In this document: piece after piece, positions 6,926-15,354 of the stretch
How positions within the stretch are numbered: position 1 is the first letter of the stretch
Layout of the letters: every line of letters starts with the position of its first letter
NCBI GenBank assembly: GCA_052034295.1
Contig: JBPOIS010000214.1
Span: 1-16,910 of the forward strand
Length of the DNA: 16,910 nt
Source of the DNA: JBPOIS01 sp052034295
Lineage (GTDB): Bacteria > Pseudomonadota > Gammaproteobacteria > Pseudomonadales > Moraxellaceae
Reading direction: 5' to 3'
Made by a program: the position numbers and the translations under genes
The notes under the pieces: model-generated
What the model saw: the letters and a program-made list of their open reading frames with translations, nothing else
The model's database searches: none
What the model was told of the DNA's origin: nothing

Positions 6926-7992
6926 CAAGACAGGATCACCCGTAGGCGGTCATCGGCGTCCAGGGTCGATTCCGCAGCCGCTTCAATCCGGCCCATCACC
7001 CAGGCCTGTTCACCCAGGGCGGTCAGCTGCTGCAAGGCCGCATCGGCCTGATCGGCCCCCACCACCAGGACCATGCCCACGCCGCAGTTGAAGGTGCGGT
7101 ACATTTCCCAGCGCTCGACATTGCCCTGTTGCTGCAGCCACTGGAACAGCACCGGCCATTGCCAAGACGATTCATCGATGCGGGCGCGCAGGCCATCCGG
7201 CAGCACACGCGGCAGGTTGCCGGGCAAGCCGCCGCCGGTGATGTGGGCCATGGCGTGCAGGTCGATGGTTTTCAGCAGTTCCAGCACCGGTTTGACATAG
7301 ATGCGGGTGGGCACCATGACCCTGTCGGCCACCGACTGTCCTTCCAGTTCGCTGTTCAGGTCGATGCCGCGCACGTCGATGATCTTGCGGATCAGTGAAT
7401 AGCCGTTGGAGTGGGCCCCGCTGGAGGCCAGACCGATCAGCACGTCACCGGCCTGTACCTTGCTGCCATCAATGATCTTGCTGGCTTCCACCACGCCGAC
7501 ACAAAAACCGGCCAGGTCGTAGTCGTCGCCTTCGTACATGCCCGGCATCTCGGCGGTTTCACCACCCACCAGCGCACAGCCTGCCTGCAGGCAGCCTTCG
7601 CCGATGCCGGTGATGACCTGCGCGGCGGTGTCCACGGACAGGTGGCCGGTGGCGTAATAGTCGAGGAAAAACAGCGGCTCGGCCCCACACACCAGCAGGT
7701 CATTGACGCACATGGCGACCAGGTCGATGCCGATTTTTTCGTGGCGGTTCAGGTCCAGCGCCAGCCGCAGCTTGGTGCCCACGCCATCGGTGCCGGACAC
7801 CAGCACTGGTTCCCGATAGCCAGCCGGGATGCGGCACAGCGCCCCGAATCCGCCCAGACCCCCCATCACTTCAGGGCGGCTGGTGCGCTTGGCCACGCCC
7901 TTGATGCGTTCGACCAGGTGGTCGCCCGCTTCGATGTCCACGCCCGCGTCCTTGTAGGACAGGGAGGCAGGAGTAGGGTTGGTCTGTGACAT
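6925..7992 (-). CDS. purM: Phosphoribosylformylglycinamidine cyclo-ligase PurM (AIR synthetase)
   Basis: Makes aminoimidazole ribonucleotide from FGAM using ATP, the fifth step of purine synthesis. The 355 residues match the family length. The N-terminal SYKDAGVDIEAGD segment, the ATP-site GTDGVGTKL (about 67-75), MCVNDLLVCGAEPLFFLDYY, GGETAEMPGMY and the C-terminal HITGGGLPGNLPR motif are all present. The frame is open to 8085, but the family start is the MSQTNPTPASLSYKDAG methionine at 7992, which has GGGAG about ten bases upstream on the minus strand. The upstream in-frame codons overlap the promoter region. Translation is coupled to purN. The gene is divergent from the AI-2E-family transporter gene. 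Confidence 0.97.
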   Translation of the reverse strand: MSQTNPTPASLSYKDAGVDIEAGDHLVERIKGVAKRTSRPEVMGGLGGFGALCRIPAGYREPVLVSGTDGVGTKLRLALDLNRHEKIGIDLVAMCVNDLLVCGAEPLFFLDYYATGHLSVDTAAQVITGIGEGCLQAGCALVGGETAEMPGMYEGDDYDLAGFCVGVVEASKIIDGSKVQAGDVLIGLASSGAHSNGYSLIRKIIDVRGIDLNSELEGQSVADRVMVPTRIYVKPVLELLKTIDLHAMAHITGGGLPGNLPRVLPDGLRARIDESSWQWPVLFQWLQQQGNVERWEMYRTFNCGVGMVLVVGADQADAALQQLTALGEQAWVMGRIEAAAESTLDADDRLRVILS

Positions 7993-8022
7993 GGTGATCA
8001 GGCTCCCAAAAAATGCCTGCGA

Positions 8023-8028
8023 ATTATA
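8023..8028 (-). promoter_or_regulatory. -10 box of the purMN promoter
   Basis: On the minus strand TATAAT (8028 to 8023) is a perfect -10 hexamer about 30 bases upstream of the purM start. No convincing -35 lies 16-18 bases further up, so the promoter may need an activator. The PurR palindrome known from enteric bacteria is not evident here. Confidence 0.5.
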
Positions 8029-8136
8029 CCCGTAATGGCGCAAAGTCCTATGGAATTTGCAGTCCAAAATGCGTATGTTGACCAAAACCAGTGCATTTGG
8101 TCAGGTTTCACTGACCTGCGTCCGTGGAGACCCCAC

Positions 8137-9378
8137 TTGAACGACCCCGTCTTTCGCCGTCTGGCCATCCTGGCCACCTTTGTGCTGCTGGGCTGGATTC
8201 TGTGGTTGTTGCAGCCGGTACTCACGCCATTTTTTGCGGCGTTCCTGCTGGCCTACCTGCTCAATCCGCTGGTGGAGCGGCTGATGGACTGGGGGCGGCT
8301 GCCGCGCTGGACCAGTATCCTGCTGGTGTTTGGGGTGATCGGGGCGGCGCTGCTGGCGGTGCTGTGGGTGATGGTACCGCTGATCTGGGACCAGCTGGTG
8401 TTTGCCAAGGACCACATTCCCGAGGCCATCCAGTGGATCAACACCGATTTTCGCACCTGGATCCGCGAGACGTTCAACATCAAGACCGACCGGGTCAATC
8501 TGGATGAAATGACCAACTGGCTGATTGCCTACCTGCAGCAGACCTTCGGGGTCGCACAGGTGCCAGAGGCGGGGGCACCTGCGGGCACGGCCGTCCCGCC
8601 GACCCAGACCAACCTGCTGGCCAGTCTGGCCAAGTCAGGGCTGAGCCTGATCAATGTGGCCGGGCTGCTGGTGCTGGTGCCGATTGTGGCGTTTTATTTT
8701 TTGCTGGACTGGCCCGCCATGCTGCAGCGTCTGCATGCGCTGTTGCCGCGCCGCTATCAGGCCGGGGCGCTGGCTCTGGTCGGTGAGTGCCACCAGGTGC
8801 TGGGGGCGTTTGTGCGCGGGCAGATGCTGGTGATGTTCCTGCTGGGCTGCATCTATGCGGTGGGCCTGCAGCTGGTGGGCATCAAGGTGGGCATCATCAT
8901 CGGCATGGTGGCGGGTCTGGCCAGCATCATTCCTTATCTGGGCTTTGCCACCGGGCTGATTGCGGCCGTGGTGGCCTGCCTGTTCCAGTTTGGAATCGAC
9001 TGGGTGCATCTGGGGCTGGTTGGTGCGGTGTTTTTCATCGGCCAGTTGATGGAGGGCTATGTGCTGCAGCCGTACCTGCTGGGCGACAAGATCGGCCTGT
9101 CGCCGGTGGCGGTGATTTTTGCGGTGCTGGCCGGGGCACAGCTGATGGGTTTTGCCGGGATGCTGCTGGCCCTGCCGCTGGCGGCGGTGCTGGCGGTGCT
9201 GTTGCGCCGGGGCTATGAAAGCTATGCAGACAGTGTGTTTTACACTTTTGTGCCTGCCCCGGTGGCGTCGCGGCTCGCTACCTCGGACAGCACCGATCCG
9301 GCCAGTGAGCTGGCCATGACCCCGGTGTCCCTGGCCCCGGCGGCTGAGCCTGAGTCCAAACCCGGGGCGCAGGCATGA
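8137..9378 (+). CDS. AI-2E family transporter (PerM/TqsA-type permease), TTG start
   Basis: Inner-membrane protein of the AI-2E transporter family (formerly UPF0118, PerM/TqsA-like). Members are linked to autoinducer export or ion transport; the substrate here is unknown. About eight hydrophobic segments are visible. There is a pair near the N-terminus (LAILATFVLLGWILWLLQ and FFAAFLLAYLLNPLV), then a soluble stretch with an Ala/Pro/Thr-rich linker, then a C-terminal cluster. That cluster holds GMVAGLASIIPYLG and EGYVLQPYLLGDKIGLSPVA, both family hallmarks. The frame is open from ATG 8035, but residues before LNDPVFRRLA look non-family. TTG 8137 has GGAGA at 8126-8130, six bases away, so I choose it (413 residues). 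The gene overlaps hda by ATGA, as is common in related genomes. Confidence 0.87.
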   Translation: MNDPVFRRLAILATFVLLGWILWLLQPVLTPFFAAFLLAYLLNPLVERLMDWGRLPRWTSILLVFGVIGAALLAVLWVMVPLIWDQLVFAKDHIPEAIQWINTDFRTWIRETFNIKTDRVNLDEMTNWLIAYLQQTFGVAQVPEAGAPAGTAVPPTQTNLLASLAKSGLSLINVAGLLVLVPIVAFYFLLDWPAMLQRLHALLPRRYQAGALALVGECHQVLGAFVRGQMLVMFLLGCIYAVGLQLVGIKVGIIIGMVAGLASIIPYLGFATGLIAAVVACLFQFGIDWVHLGLVGAVFFIGQLMEGYVLQPYLLGDKIGLSPVAVIFAVLAGAQLMGFAGMLLALPLAAVLAVLLRRGYESYADSVFYTFVPAPVASRLATSDSTDPASELAMTPVSLAPAAEPESKPGAQA

Positions 9379-10094
9379 CGGGTCAGCTGAGCCTGCCGAT
9401 TGACCCCAGTGCCGATGCCTGGCTGAGTGATTTTGCCGGGCCGAGCTGGATGAGCCTGATTGATCTGGTGCGCCAGTTGCACACCGGACTGATTGATCGC
9501 CTCTACATTCATGCCGGTCCGTACACCGGCAAGACCCACCTGCTGTCGGCCATTTGTGGATCTTTTGTGGAAATGGGCCAGACGGCGATCCAGGTGTCGC
9601 TGACCGAGCTGCTCAATGCCCCGACCGAATCCCTGGCGGCGCTGGAGTTTTTTGATCTGGTGGCGCTGGATGATCTGGAGGTGATCCAGGGCAATCCAGC
9701 CTGGGAAGAGGCGATTTTTCACCTGATCAATCGCAGCATGCAGGGGGAGGTGAAGCTGATTTTTGCCTCGCGGCTGCCGCCCCAGGGCCTGAGCCTGAAG
9801 CTGCCGGATCTGGCGTCACGATTGCTGCAGGCCACGGTGTTCCGCATGCCGGAAACCCTGCAGCAGGCGGACCGGCAGGCGGTACTGGAGGCGGTGCTGG
9901 AACGGCGTGGCTGGCAGCTGGATGCACGGATCGTGAATTACCTGCTGGTGCATGGTCCCAGTCGGCCCGGACTGCTGCTGAAGATCCTCGATGAAGTGGG
10001 CGAGCGGTTTGAGCGGCAGCGGCGCCGGCCTTCGCCCAGTTTTATCCGCCAGACCCTGCAGTTTATTGAAGAACGTCTGCAGGCCGAGGCCTGA
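9375..10094 (+). CDS. hda: DnaA regulatory inactivator Hda
   Basis: AAA+ protein that, with the beta sliding clamp, stimulates ATP hydrolysis by DnaA and so limits re-initiation of replication. QLSLPI (residues 4-9) is the clamp-binding motif. The Walker A segment is GPYTGKTH (48-55), and LVALDD (95-100) is Walker B. KLIFASR (127-133) is sensor 1, and LPDLASRL (143-150) holds the arginine finger R149. HGPSRPGLLLKIL near the C-terminus corresponds to sensor 2. At 239 residues it is normal for Hda and lacks the DNA-binding domain of DnaA. The ATG at 9375 overlaps the transporter stop as ATGA, so translation is probably coupled. I considered DnaA itself and DnaC/IstB-type ATPases; the length and the N-terminal clamp motif decide for Hda. 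Confidence 0.92.
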   Translation: MTGQLSLPIDPSADAWLSDFAGPSWMSLIDLVRQLHTGLIDRLYIHAGPYTGKTHLLSAICGSFVEMGQTAIQVSLTELLNAPTESLAALEFFDLVALDDLEVIQGNPAWEEAIFHLINRSMQGEVKLIFASRLPPQGLSLKLPDLASRLLQATVFRMPETLQQADRQAVLEAVLERRGWQLDARIVNYLLVHGPSRPGLLLKILDEVGERFERQRRRPSPSFIRQTLQFIEERLQAEA

Positions 10095-10147
10095 GCAGCA
10101 GGCAATGCAGGTTTGCGCTGTCTTGCCGTGACAGTGTATTCTGCTGC
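10095..10147 (+). promoter_or_regulatory. Possible promoter/operator ahead of the CSLREA operon
   Basis: The 118-bp gap after hda has TTGCGC (10113-10118) and TATTCT (10137-10142) at 18-bp spacing, a plausible sigma70 promoter. A short dyad CTGTC/GACAG (10118-10134) lies inside the spacer, and a wider inverted repeat GCAGCAG/CTGCTGC (10095-10101, 10141-10147) encloses the whole. The nested symmetry could be an operator or an RNA hairpin. No T-run marks an hda terminator. Confidence 0.35.
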
Positions 10148-10212
10148 CAAAGCGCCACCCCCCGTACTCACACCAATGGACTTGAGTCAGGAAATCCGGG
10201 AGTAAGGAAACC

Positions 10213-12198
10213 ATGACCCTAAAAAAAATTGCTGCCATGGCAACATTGCTGTGTGCAGGATACACCCATGCTGCCATCAATGACATTGTGGTCACCACCA
10301 CCCTGGATGAAGACAAAGACGACAACCAGTGCTCCCTGCGTGAAGCCATCACCCTGATCAACCAGAAGCTGGCCTCCAGTGCAGCAGGCTATCACGGCTG
10401 TGGCGGGGCCACCGGGGACAATACCTTCACCACCCGCATTGTGCTGAAGTCCGGCGAGGTCTACACCCTGACCCAGGGCAGCATTGACATCAAGGAAAGC
10501 ATGACCATCGCCAGCGACCAGACGGCGCTGCTGCCCACCAATGCCGACAAGCCCAACCCGGTCATCACCACCTCACAGGTGCAGCGGCTGTTTGTGGTCG
10601 ATGATGGCGACAGTGCCAGCACGGCCACCAAGGCGGTGTCGTTTGATGAAGTCGATCTGCGCGGCTGTGGAGCCAGTCATCCGAACGTGAGCAGCTGTAC
10701 CCAGGACAGCAGCGGCAACGGCGGGATCCTGACCAACAACGAAAACCTGTCTTTCCGCAAATCACGCATCACCGATGGGCGTGCGGTCAATGGCGGTGCC
10801 CTGTACATGGCCACCCCCAAGGAAGGCCGGATTTCCCTGGATCAGGTGCTGATGCAGGACAATCAGGCCGAGCAGGGCGGGGCCATCTGGAATGCCTCCA
10901 CCAACCTGACCATCCTCAACAGCCTGATCCGCAAAAACACCAGTCGTCAGGTGGGCAGCGGCAGCACCGAACCAGGTGTGGTCATCTACGTGTCCCTGCC
11001 ACCAGAAACCGCCCAGCTGGCGGCATCCCAGAACATCATCGCCAGTACCCTGACCGAAAACACCGGCTATGCGGCCATCCTGCGCGGCGGCATGGGCATC
11101 AACTCCAGCACCATCCTCAACAACAGCGTGGGCGGGGTGTACATCAAATCCACCAACCTGGACCCCAAAGGCAAGCCCCTCACCCCAGCGTCGCTGGCCA
11201 ACAGCCTGATCGCCGGGAATGGCAGCGCGGCAGCCCCGCGCGACTGTGGGTTTGACGGCACCGAAGCCACGCAGGGCAATTCCTACCTGAACAATCTGGT
11301 GTTCATGGGCGGCTGTGATCAGCACCCCAAACTGGTGGACAACACCCGCGCACTGACCAACCTCACCGTGCTGGCCCAGGCCGAAACCAATCCGGATCGC
11401 CAGCTTGACCTGCTGACGCTGATTGCCGACGCCAACAAAGACGGCAAATGCGACCTGCCGCCTGCCCGTGGCCTGCTGTGCCCGCTGGAGAAGCGCAACG
11501 AGGACTTTGTCGAGTATTACCGGCCCCGCCTGCTGATCAGCTATCAGAAACTGTCGGATTCCCCGCTGGTCAACAAGGGCAATGAAACCCTGAGCAGTGA
11601 TTTCAAGTTCACCGGCTGCAGCGGCAATGACCAGCGTGGCAAGCAGCGTGTGCTGTGCGACATCGGGGCCATCGAGCTCAAGCTGGCCGAAACCGACAGC
11701 AACAGCAAGACCAACTTTGCCGACATGCTGTATGGCCAGGGCACCGCGCGCATTGACCTTTCTGGACGCAGCAGCCAGAACAAGAGCGAGGACGTGCTGG
11801 GGGATGGGGAGCTGATCCCGGCAGACCAGTGCAGCACGGTCTATCCAGGCGCAGCCGTGCCGACCGGCGGCTGGCTCAATGGCTGTGTGCAGTACATCAC
11901 GGCACCGCAGAAGGGCAGCCTGTACATCGACAACCTCACCAATGAACTGGTGTACAGCCCGAACGGACTCTGGCATGGCGAAGACCGGTTTTCCTACAAC
12001 ATCACCACCACCACCACCCGGTTTGCCGAAGCCCTCAACGACCAGAGCATCACCGTGTTCACCCGGATTTCCCAGGCACCGGACAGCCATTTTCCCAGCT
12101 ACAAAGCCAACATGGGCAGTGGCGCTGCGGGAATCTGGAGTGTGCTGGGGCTGATGGGACTGGCGTGGATGCGCCGGCGTGCAGGCAAGGGAGAATAA
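10213..12198 (+). CDS. CSLREA-domain beta-helix surface protein with Gly/Arg-flanked C-terminal anchor
   Basis: Predicted exported protein of 661 residues. A signal peptide ends at about A20 (CAGYTHA|AIND). The CSLREA motif sits at residues 40-45, followed by the usual RIVLKSGEVYTLTQG strand and a long right-handed beta-helix-like region with repeated short strands and Asn ladders (about 80-480). DANKDGKCD (about 406-414) looks like a calcium-binding loop. The helix ends with CSGNDQRG...CDIGAIEL, the common closing motif of this family. A small Ig/cadherin-like module (about 545-615) has a GSLYIDNLTNELVYSP strand pattern. The C-terminus has Gly/Ala, a hydrophobic span (IWSVLGLMGLAWM) and RRR, a weak GlyGly-CTERM-like sorting tail. 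AAGGAAACC precedes ATG 10213. It is the first of three closely spaced genes. Adhesion or surface structure is inferred, not shown. Confidence 0.8.
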   Translation: MTLKKIAAMATLLCAGYTHAAINDIVVTTTLDEDKDDNQCSLREAITLINQKLASSAAGYHGCGGATGDNTFTTRIVLKSGEVYTLTQGSIDIKESMTIASDQTALLPTNADKPNPVITTSQVQRLFVVDDGDSASTATKAVSFDEVDLRGCGASHPNVSSCTQDSSGNGGILTNNENLSFRKSRITDGRAVNGGALYMATPKEGRISLDQVLMQDNQAEQGGAIWNASTNLTILNSLIRKNTSRQVGSGSTEPGVVIYVSLPPETAQLAASQNIIASTLTENTGYAAILRGGMGINSSTILNNSVGGVYIKSTNLDPKGKPLTPASLANSLIAGNGSAAAPRDCGFDGTEATQGNSYLNNLVFMGGCDQHPKLVDNTRALTNLTVLAQAETNPDRQLDLLTLIADANKDGKCDLPPARGLLCPLEKRNEDFVEYYRPRLLISYQKLSDSPLVNKGNETLSSDFKFTGCSGNDQRGKQRVLCDIGAIELKLAETDSNSKTNFADMLYGQGTARIDLSGRSSQNKSEDVLGDGELIPADQCSTVYPGAAVPTGGWLNGCVQYITAPQKGSLYIDNLTNELVYSPNGLWHGEDRFSYNITTTTTRFAEALNDQSITVFTRISQAPDSHFPSYKANMGSGAAGIWSVLGLMGLAWMRRRAGKGE

Positions 12199-12202
12199 AA
12201 AA

Positions 12203-14710
12203 ATGACGATGCGTTATAACCTGTTGTGTGCCAGCCTGCTGCTGTGGATGGGGCAGGCACAGGCCGTGACCCTCAAGGTCACCACCACCGCCGATGAAAA
12301 TGGCGAAAACCCCACCGCCTGCTCCCTGCGTGAAGCGGTCAAGGCCTCATCCACCAAGCAGGCGTTTGGGGGCTGTCCAGCCGGTGAGCGCTACATCACC
12401 GACCAGATCCAGCTTGAAGGCAAGACCTACACCCTGACCCAGGGCCCTCTGGAGCCCACCTATGCCGTGACCATTCTCGGGGCACTGAGCACCAGTTCCG
12501 GGCTGCAGGAACCGTTTGACAACACCTATCCGGGACGGCTGCCGCTGACCACCATCATTGAGGCGCAAAACAGCCGGATTTTTGACACAGCAGGCCGCCG
12601 GGCACCGCTGACCCTGAGGGCGCTGATCCTGCGCAATGGCCGGGCTGCCGGCCATGGTGGGGCGATTCTGGCCGGTGGACAGATCGAGCTGGAACGGGTG
12701 AACTTTGAAAACAACCAGGCCAGCGGCGCGGGTGGGGCCATCTTCCTGGCCGGTACAGGCTCCTCGCTGAAGGCAGTTCAGGTCAACATCACCGGCAGCC
12801 ATGCCGGGGCGCAGCAGCCTGCTGTACTGGGCATGAGCTGTTTTGATGACCTGCAGTACACCACCCGGACCCTGGATCTGGAACAGCTGTCGATGACCGG
12901 CAACGGCGACAGCCAGGCCAGCGCCATTCTGGATTACTGTGGGGCCAGCACCGCCAGCCTGACTGCGGTCACCTTGGGCCAGAACACGGTGGGGACCGCA
13001 ACCGGCAACGCCATCGTGCGCATGCTCAATGGTCCGGCCAGCCAGCGCCGCGTGGCACCGGCCAGCGCGCTGACCCTGACCTCGGTCACGCTGGTGAACA
13101 ATCAGGGCGCCGCAGGCATTGCCTATGATGATGTGGGCCGCTGGACCATGGCCAACTCGATCCTGGCCTTCAACAATGCACCCCTGCAGTGTGACTACCA
13201 GGGCAGCCGTCCGGTGGACCGCATCAACAATTTCAGCCACGCCACCAACTTCCTGGCTGGGACCCCCAACCCGGTGTATGGCACCACGGTGACCGCCTAT
13301 GCCACCCCGGAATGTGAAATCCCGCAGGCAGTGGGCGTGGACAAAAACATCTATCAGAAGGGTGTGGCAATGGCCGATGTGCTGTTGCCGCTGGCCGACT
13401 ACAACGGCTTTACCCTCGGCTACCTGCCCAATCCGCAATCCAGCCTGCTGATCGACAAGGGCTTCCTGGGGTCTGGCTGCGGCGCCAAGGACCAGCGCGG
13501 TGCGGCACGCAACAGCGGTCAGCGCACCGGTGACAATTACCTCTCCGACATCGCCTGTGATCTGGGCGCGCTGGAGTATCAGCAGCTCACCGCCAACCCG
13601 GATTCAGGGGCAGTCAATTCATCCTATCGCACCTCGATGGATAAAAAGCCACCGGAGCTGACTGCTGAAGAAAGGGCCAAACTGACCGAGGATGAAAAAA
13701 AGCTGCTGGCCCGCCTGACCGACAGTGTGGCCGACGAAATCGACGTCTACACCAGGCAGTTTTCCTACCGGCGCATTTATGCAGACATCCTCACCAACGA
13801 CACCCCACAGGAGGATGTCAAGCCGGGCAGCACGCCGGCCAGTGTGATGAACCCGCTGTTCAGGGGTGGTTCGGCCCAGCCGACCGTGTATGTGATCAGT
13901 GCGGAGTCACTGGGCACGGCACCGACCGTTTCCGACAACAACTTGCTGCCCAAGACGGCCTTCCAGCCCACCGCCAATGCGGCCGACATCAAGTGCCAGT
14001 GGGTCAGCAGTCCCAAGGGCTATTTTGACCGGCTGGCCATCTGGCGCACGGATGGCCGGGTGACCCCGGCAGGGGAGTCAGAGCGCTGCAAATACACCAT
14101 CAGCTACAATGGCCGCACCACCACCACGGTCATTCAGGCCAGGGTCGCCAACCAGGCCCCGATCGCCAAGGATGACGAGGTGACCCTCAAGTATGGCGCC
14201 CTCAGCGTGCCGCTGGACATTCTGGCCAATGACTCGGACGATGGTGATGGTCCGATTGACACCAACAATGACAAGCTGTACGACGATCCAGGCCTGCCAG
14301 GGGTCGCGCCGGAGCGCCGTGGCACGTCGATTTTTTATCTGGACCCGCTGCAGGCCGATCCAAAAAAACAGGCCTACATCAAGATCACCCAGCCACCCGC
14401 CCTGGGCACCCTGCGGTTCGAGTACGAAGCCGGCTGTCCGGACAACACCTCCAGCACCGAGCAGTCCACCTGCTATGGCGGCAAGCTGGTGTATGTGTCC
14501 TCCAACAGCTATTCCAAGTTTAACGATTCGTTCAAATACATGGTGTACGATCGCGACATGCTGCCCTCCAATGAGGCCACTGTGAACATCATCAACACCG
14601 CCACCACCACCGACAACAAGCATGCTGGCGGCGGCTCAGCGGGTGTGCCCCTGCTGCTGGCCCTGCTGGGACTGGCGCTGCGCCGCACCCGCGCCCGTAC
14701 CACTGCGTGA
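12203..14710 (+). CDS. CSLREA-domain beta-helix protein with GlyGly-CTERM-type tail
   Basis: Second, larger paralogue (835 residues) of the upstream protein, four bases after its stop. The signal peptide MTMRYNLLCASLLLWMGQAQA is cleaved at about A21, and CSLREA again falls at residues 40-45. The ITDQIQLEGKTYTLTQGPLE strand and a beta-helix-like body run to IACDLGALEY at about residue 450. After a charged linker (KKPPELTAEERAKLTEDEKK) come Ig/cadherin-like stretches. The last begins at ANQAPIAKDDEVTLKYG (about 649) and includes the acidic segment DSDDGDGPIDTNNDK, probably calcium-binding. The C-terminus AGGGSAG + PLLLALLGLAL + RRTRAR is a clear GlyGly-CTERM pattern, the tail cut by rhombosortase in T2SS-exported proteins. 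I use ATG 12203, after AGGGAGAAT, instead of an upstream GTG at 12179. Confidence 0.83.
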   Translation: MTMRYNLLCASLLLWMGQAQAVTLKVTTTADENGENPTACSLREAVKASSTKQAFGGCPAGERYITDQIQLEGKTYTLTQGPLEPTYAVTILGALSTSSGLQEPFDNTYPGRLPLTTIIEAQNSRIFDTAGRRAPLTLRALILRNGRAAGHGGAILAGGQIELERVNFENNQASGAGGAIFLAGTGSSLKAVQVNITGSHAGAQQPAVLGMSCFDDLQYTTRTLDLEQLSMTGNGDSQASAILDYCGASTASLTAVTLGQNTVGTATGNAIVRMLNGPASQRRVAPASALTLTSVTLVNNQGAAGIAYDDVGRWTMANSILAFNNAPLQCDYQGSRPVDRINNFSHATNFLAGTPNPVYGTTVTAYATPECEIPQAVGVDKNIYQKGVAMADVLLPLADYNGFTLGYLPNPQSSLLIDKGFLGSGCGAKDQRGAARNSGQRTGDNYLSDIACDLGALEYQQLTANPDSGAVNSSYRTSMDKKPPELTAEERAKLTEDEKKLLARLTDSVADEIDVYTRQFSYRRIYADILTNDTPQEDVKPGSTPASVMNPLFRGGSAQPTVYVISAESLGTAPTVSDNNLLPKTAFQPTANAADIKCQWVSSPKGYFDRLAIWRTDGRVTPAGESERCKYTISYNGRTTTTVIQARVANQAPIAKDDEVTLKYGALSVPLDILANDSDDGDGPIDTNNDKLYDDPGLPGVAPERRGTSIFYLDPLQADPKKQAYIKITQPPALGTLRFEYEAGCPDNTSSTEQSTCYGGKLVYVSSNSYSKFNDSFKYMVYDRDMLPSNEATVNIINTATTTDNKHAGGGSAGVPLLLALLGLALRRTRARTTA

Positions 14711-14726
14711 AGGAAACCCCGGGTCC

Positions 14727-15308
14727 ATGAAAAAACTCGCCCTGCTGCTGACCACGCTGGTGCTACAGACCCCGGTCTGGGCCCAGCTGCAGTTGTCCGT
14801 GGACGACCGCATCCGCCTGCTGGCCGTCGATGGCAAACCACAGGCGGTCGGCCTGTTCAAGCCCAGCCACCAGACCCTGAAGCTGGAGGACGGTGCCCAC
14901 ACCCTGGAACTGCGCTACGAAGAGCTGTTTGACCGGGGTGCCGACGACCATGAAGTGGTGCGCTCCAGCCCGGCGCGCCTGCAGATTCCGGCTGACCTGC
15001 CTGCAGGCCAGTACCGCCTGACCCTGCAGCAGGGGCCTGAAAGTCTGGGCCAGGCCCGCCAGTACCGCAAGGCGCCCCTGTTTGTGCTGAAATCCGGCAG
15101 CCAGACGGTGGTGCAGGTCCAGGGTGAAAACCTGCCCGAAGTCGGTCTGGTCGATCGCATCAACCAGACCCTGAGCGGTGCAGTCAACGCTGAAGCCCGC
15201 GAGGCCAGACCGGAAGACACCCGCATGGGGCTGTTCCAGCAATTGTGGAACGCCGCCACCCCGGCAGAACGGCAGGCCATGCTGGACTGGGCCAGACAGC
15301 ACCCCTGA
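14727..15308 (+). CDS. DUF2057 (YccT/CsgI-like) periplasmic protein
   Basis: Exported protein of 193 residues with signal peptide MKKLALLLTTLVLQTPVWA (cleaved at about A19). The mature start QLQLSVDDRIRLLAVDGK, the LEDGAHTLELRYEELF segment, and an end of the form LWNAATPAERQAMLDWARQHP match my memory of the DUF2057 family. Its E. coli member YccT, also called CsgI, ends in a comparable WF..ADP..R..FLQWAEKQP pattern and is reported to restrain curli assembly. Here there are no curli genes; the gene is third in the CSLREA operon, 16 bp after the second paralogue. A role around those surface proteins is inference. ATG 14727 follows AGGAAA by ten bases; a longer frame from 14622 lies inside the previous gene and is rejected. 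Confidence 0.77.
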   Translation: MKKLALLLTTLVLQTPVWAQLQLSVDDRIRLLAVDGKPQAVGLFKPSHQTLKLEDGAHTLELRYEELFDRGADDHEVVRSSPARLQIPADLPAGQYRLTLQQGPESLGQARQYRKAPLFVLKSGSQTVVQVQGENLPEVGLVDRINQTLSGAVNAEAREARPEDTRMGLFQQLWNAATPAERQAMLDWARQHP

Positions 15309-15326
15309 CCGGGTACAGGACCCTGT

Positions 15327-15354
15327 AAAAACCGGCTTCCGGGCCGGTTTTTTT
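15327..15354 (+). terminator. Intrinsic terminator of the CSLREA operon
   Basis: AAACCGGC (15329-15336) pairs with GCCGGTTT (15343-15350) around a six-base loop, and the T-run spans 15348-15354. It sits 18 bp past the DUF2057 stop and closes the three-gene unit. Confidence 0.9.

Noticed and set aside
10762..12090. 442-codon minus-strand frame inside the first CSLREA gene
   Set aside because: It lies wholly opposite a well-supported exported protein, with no start context or known domain.
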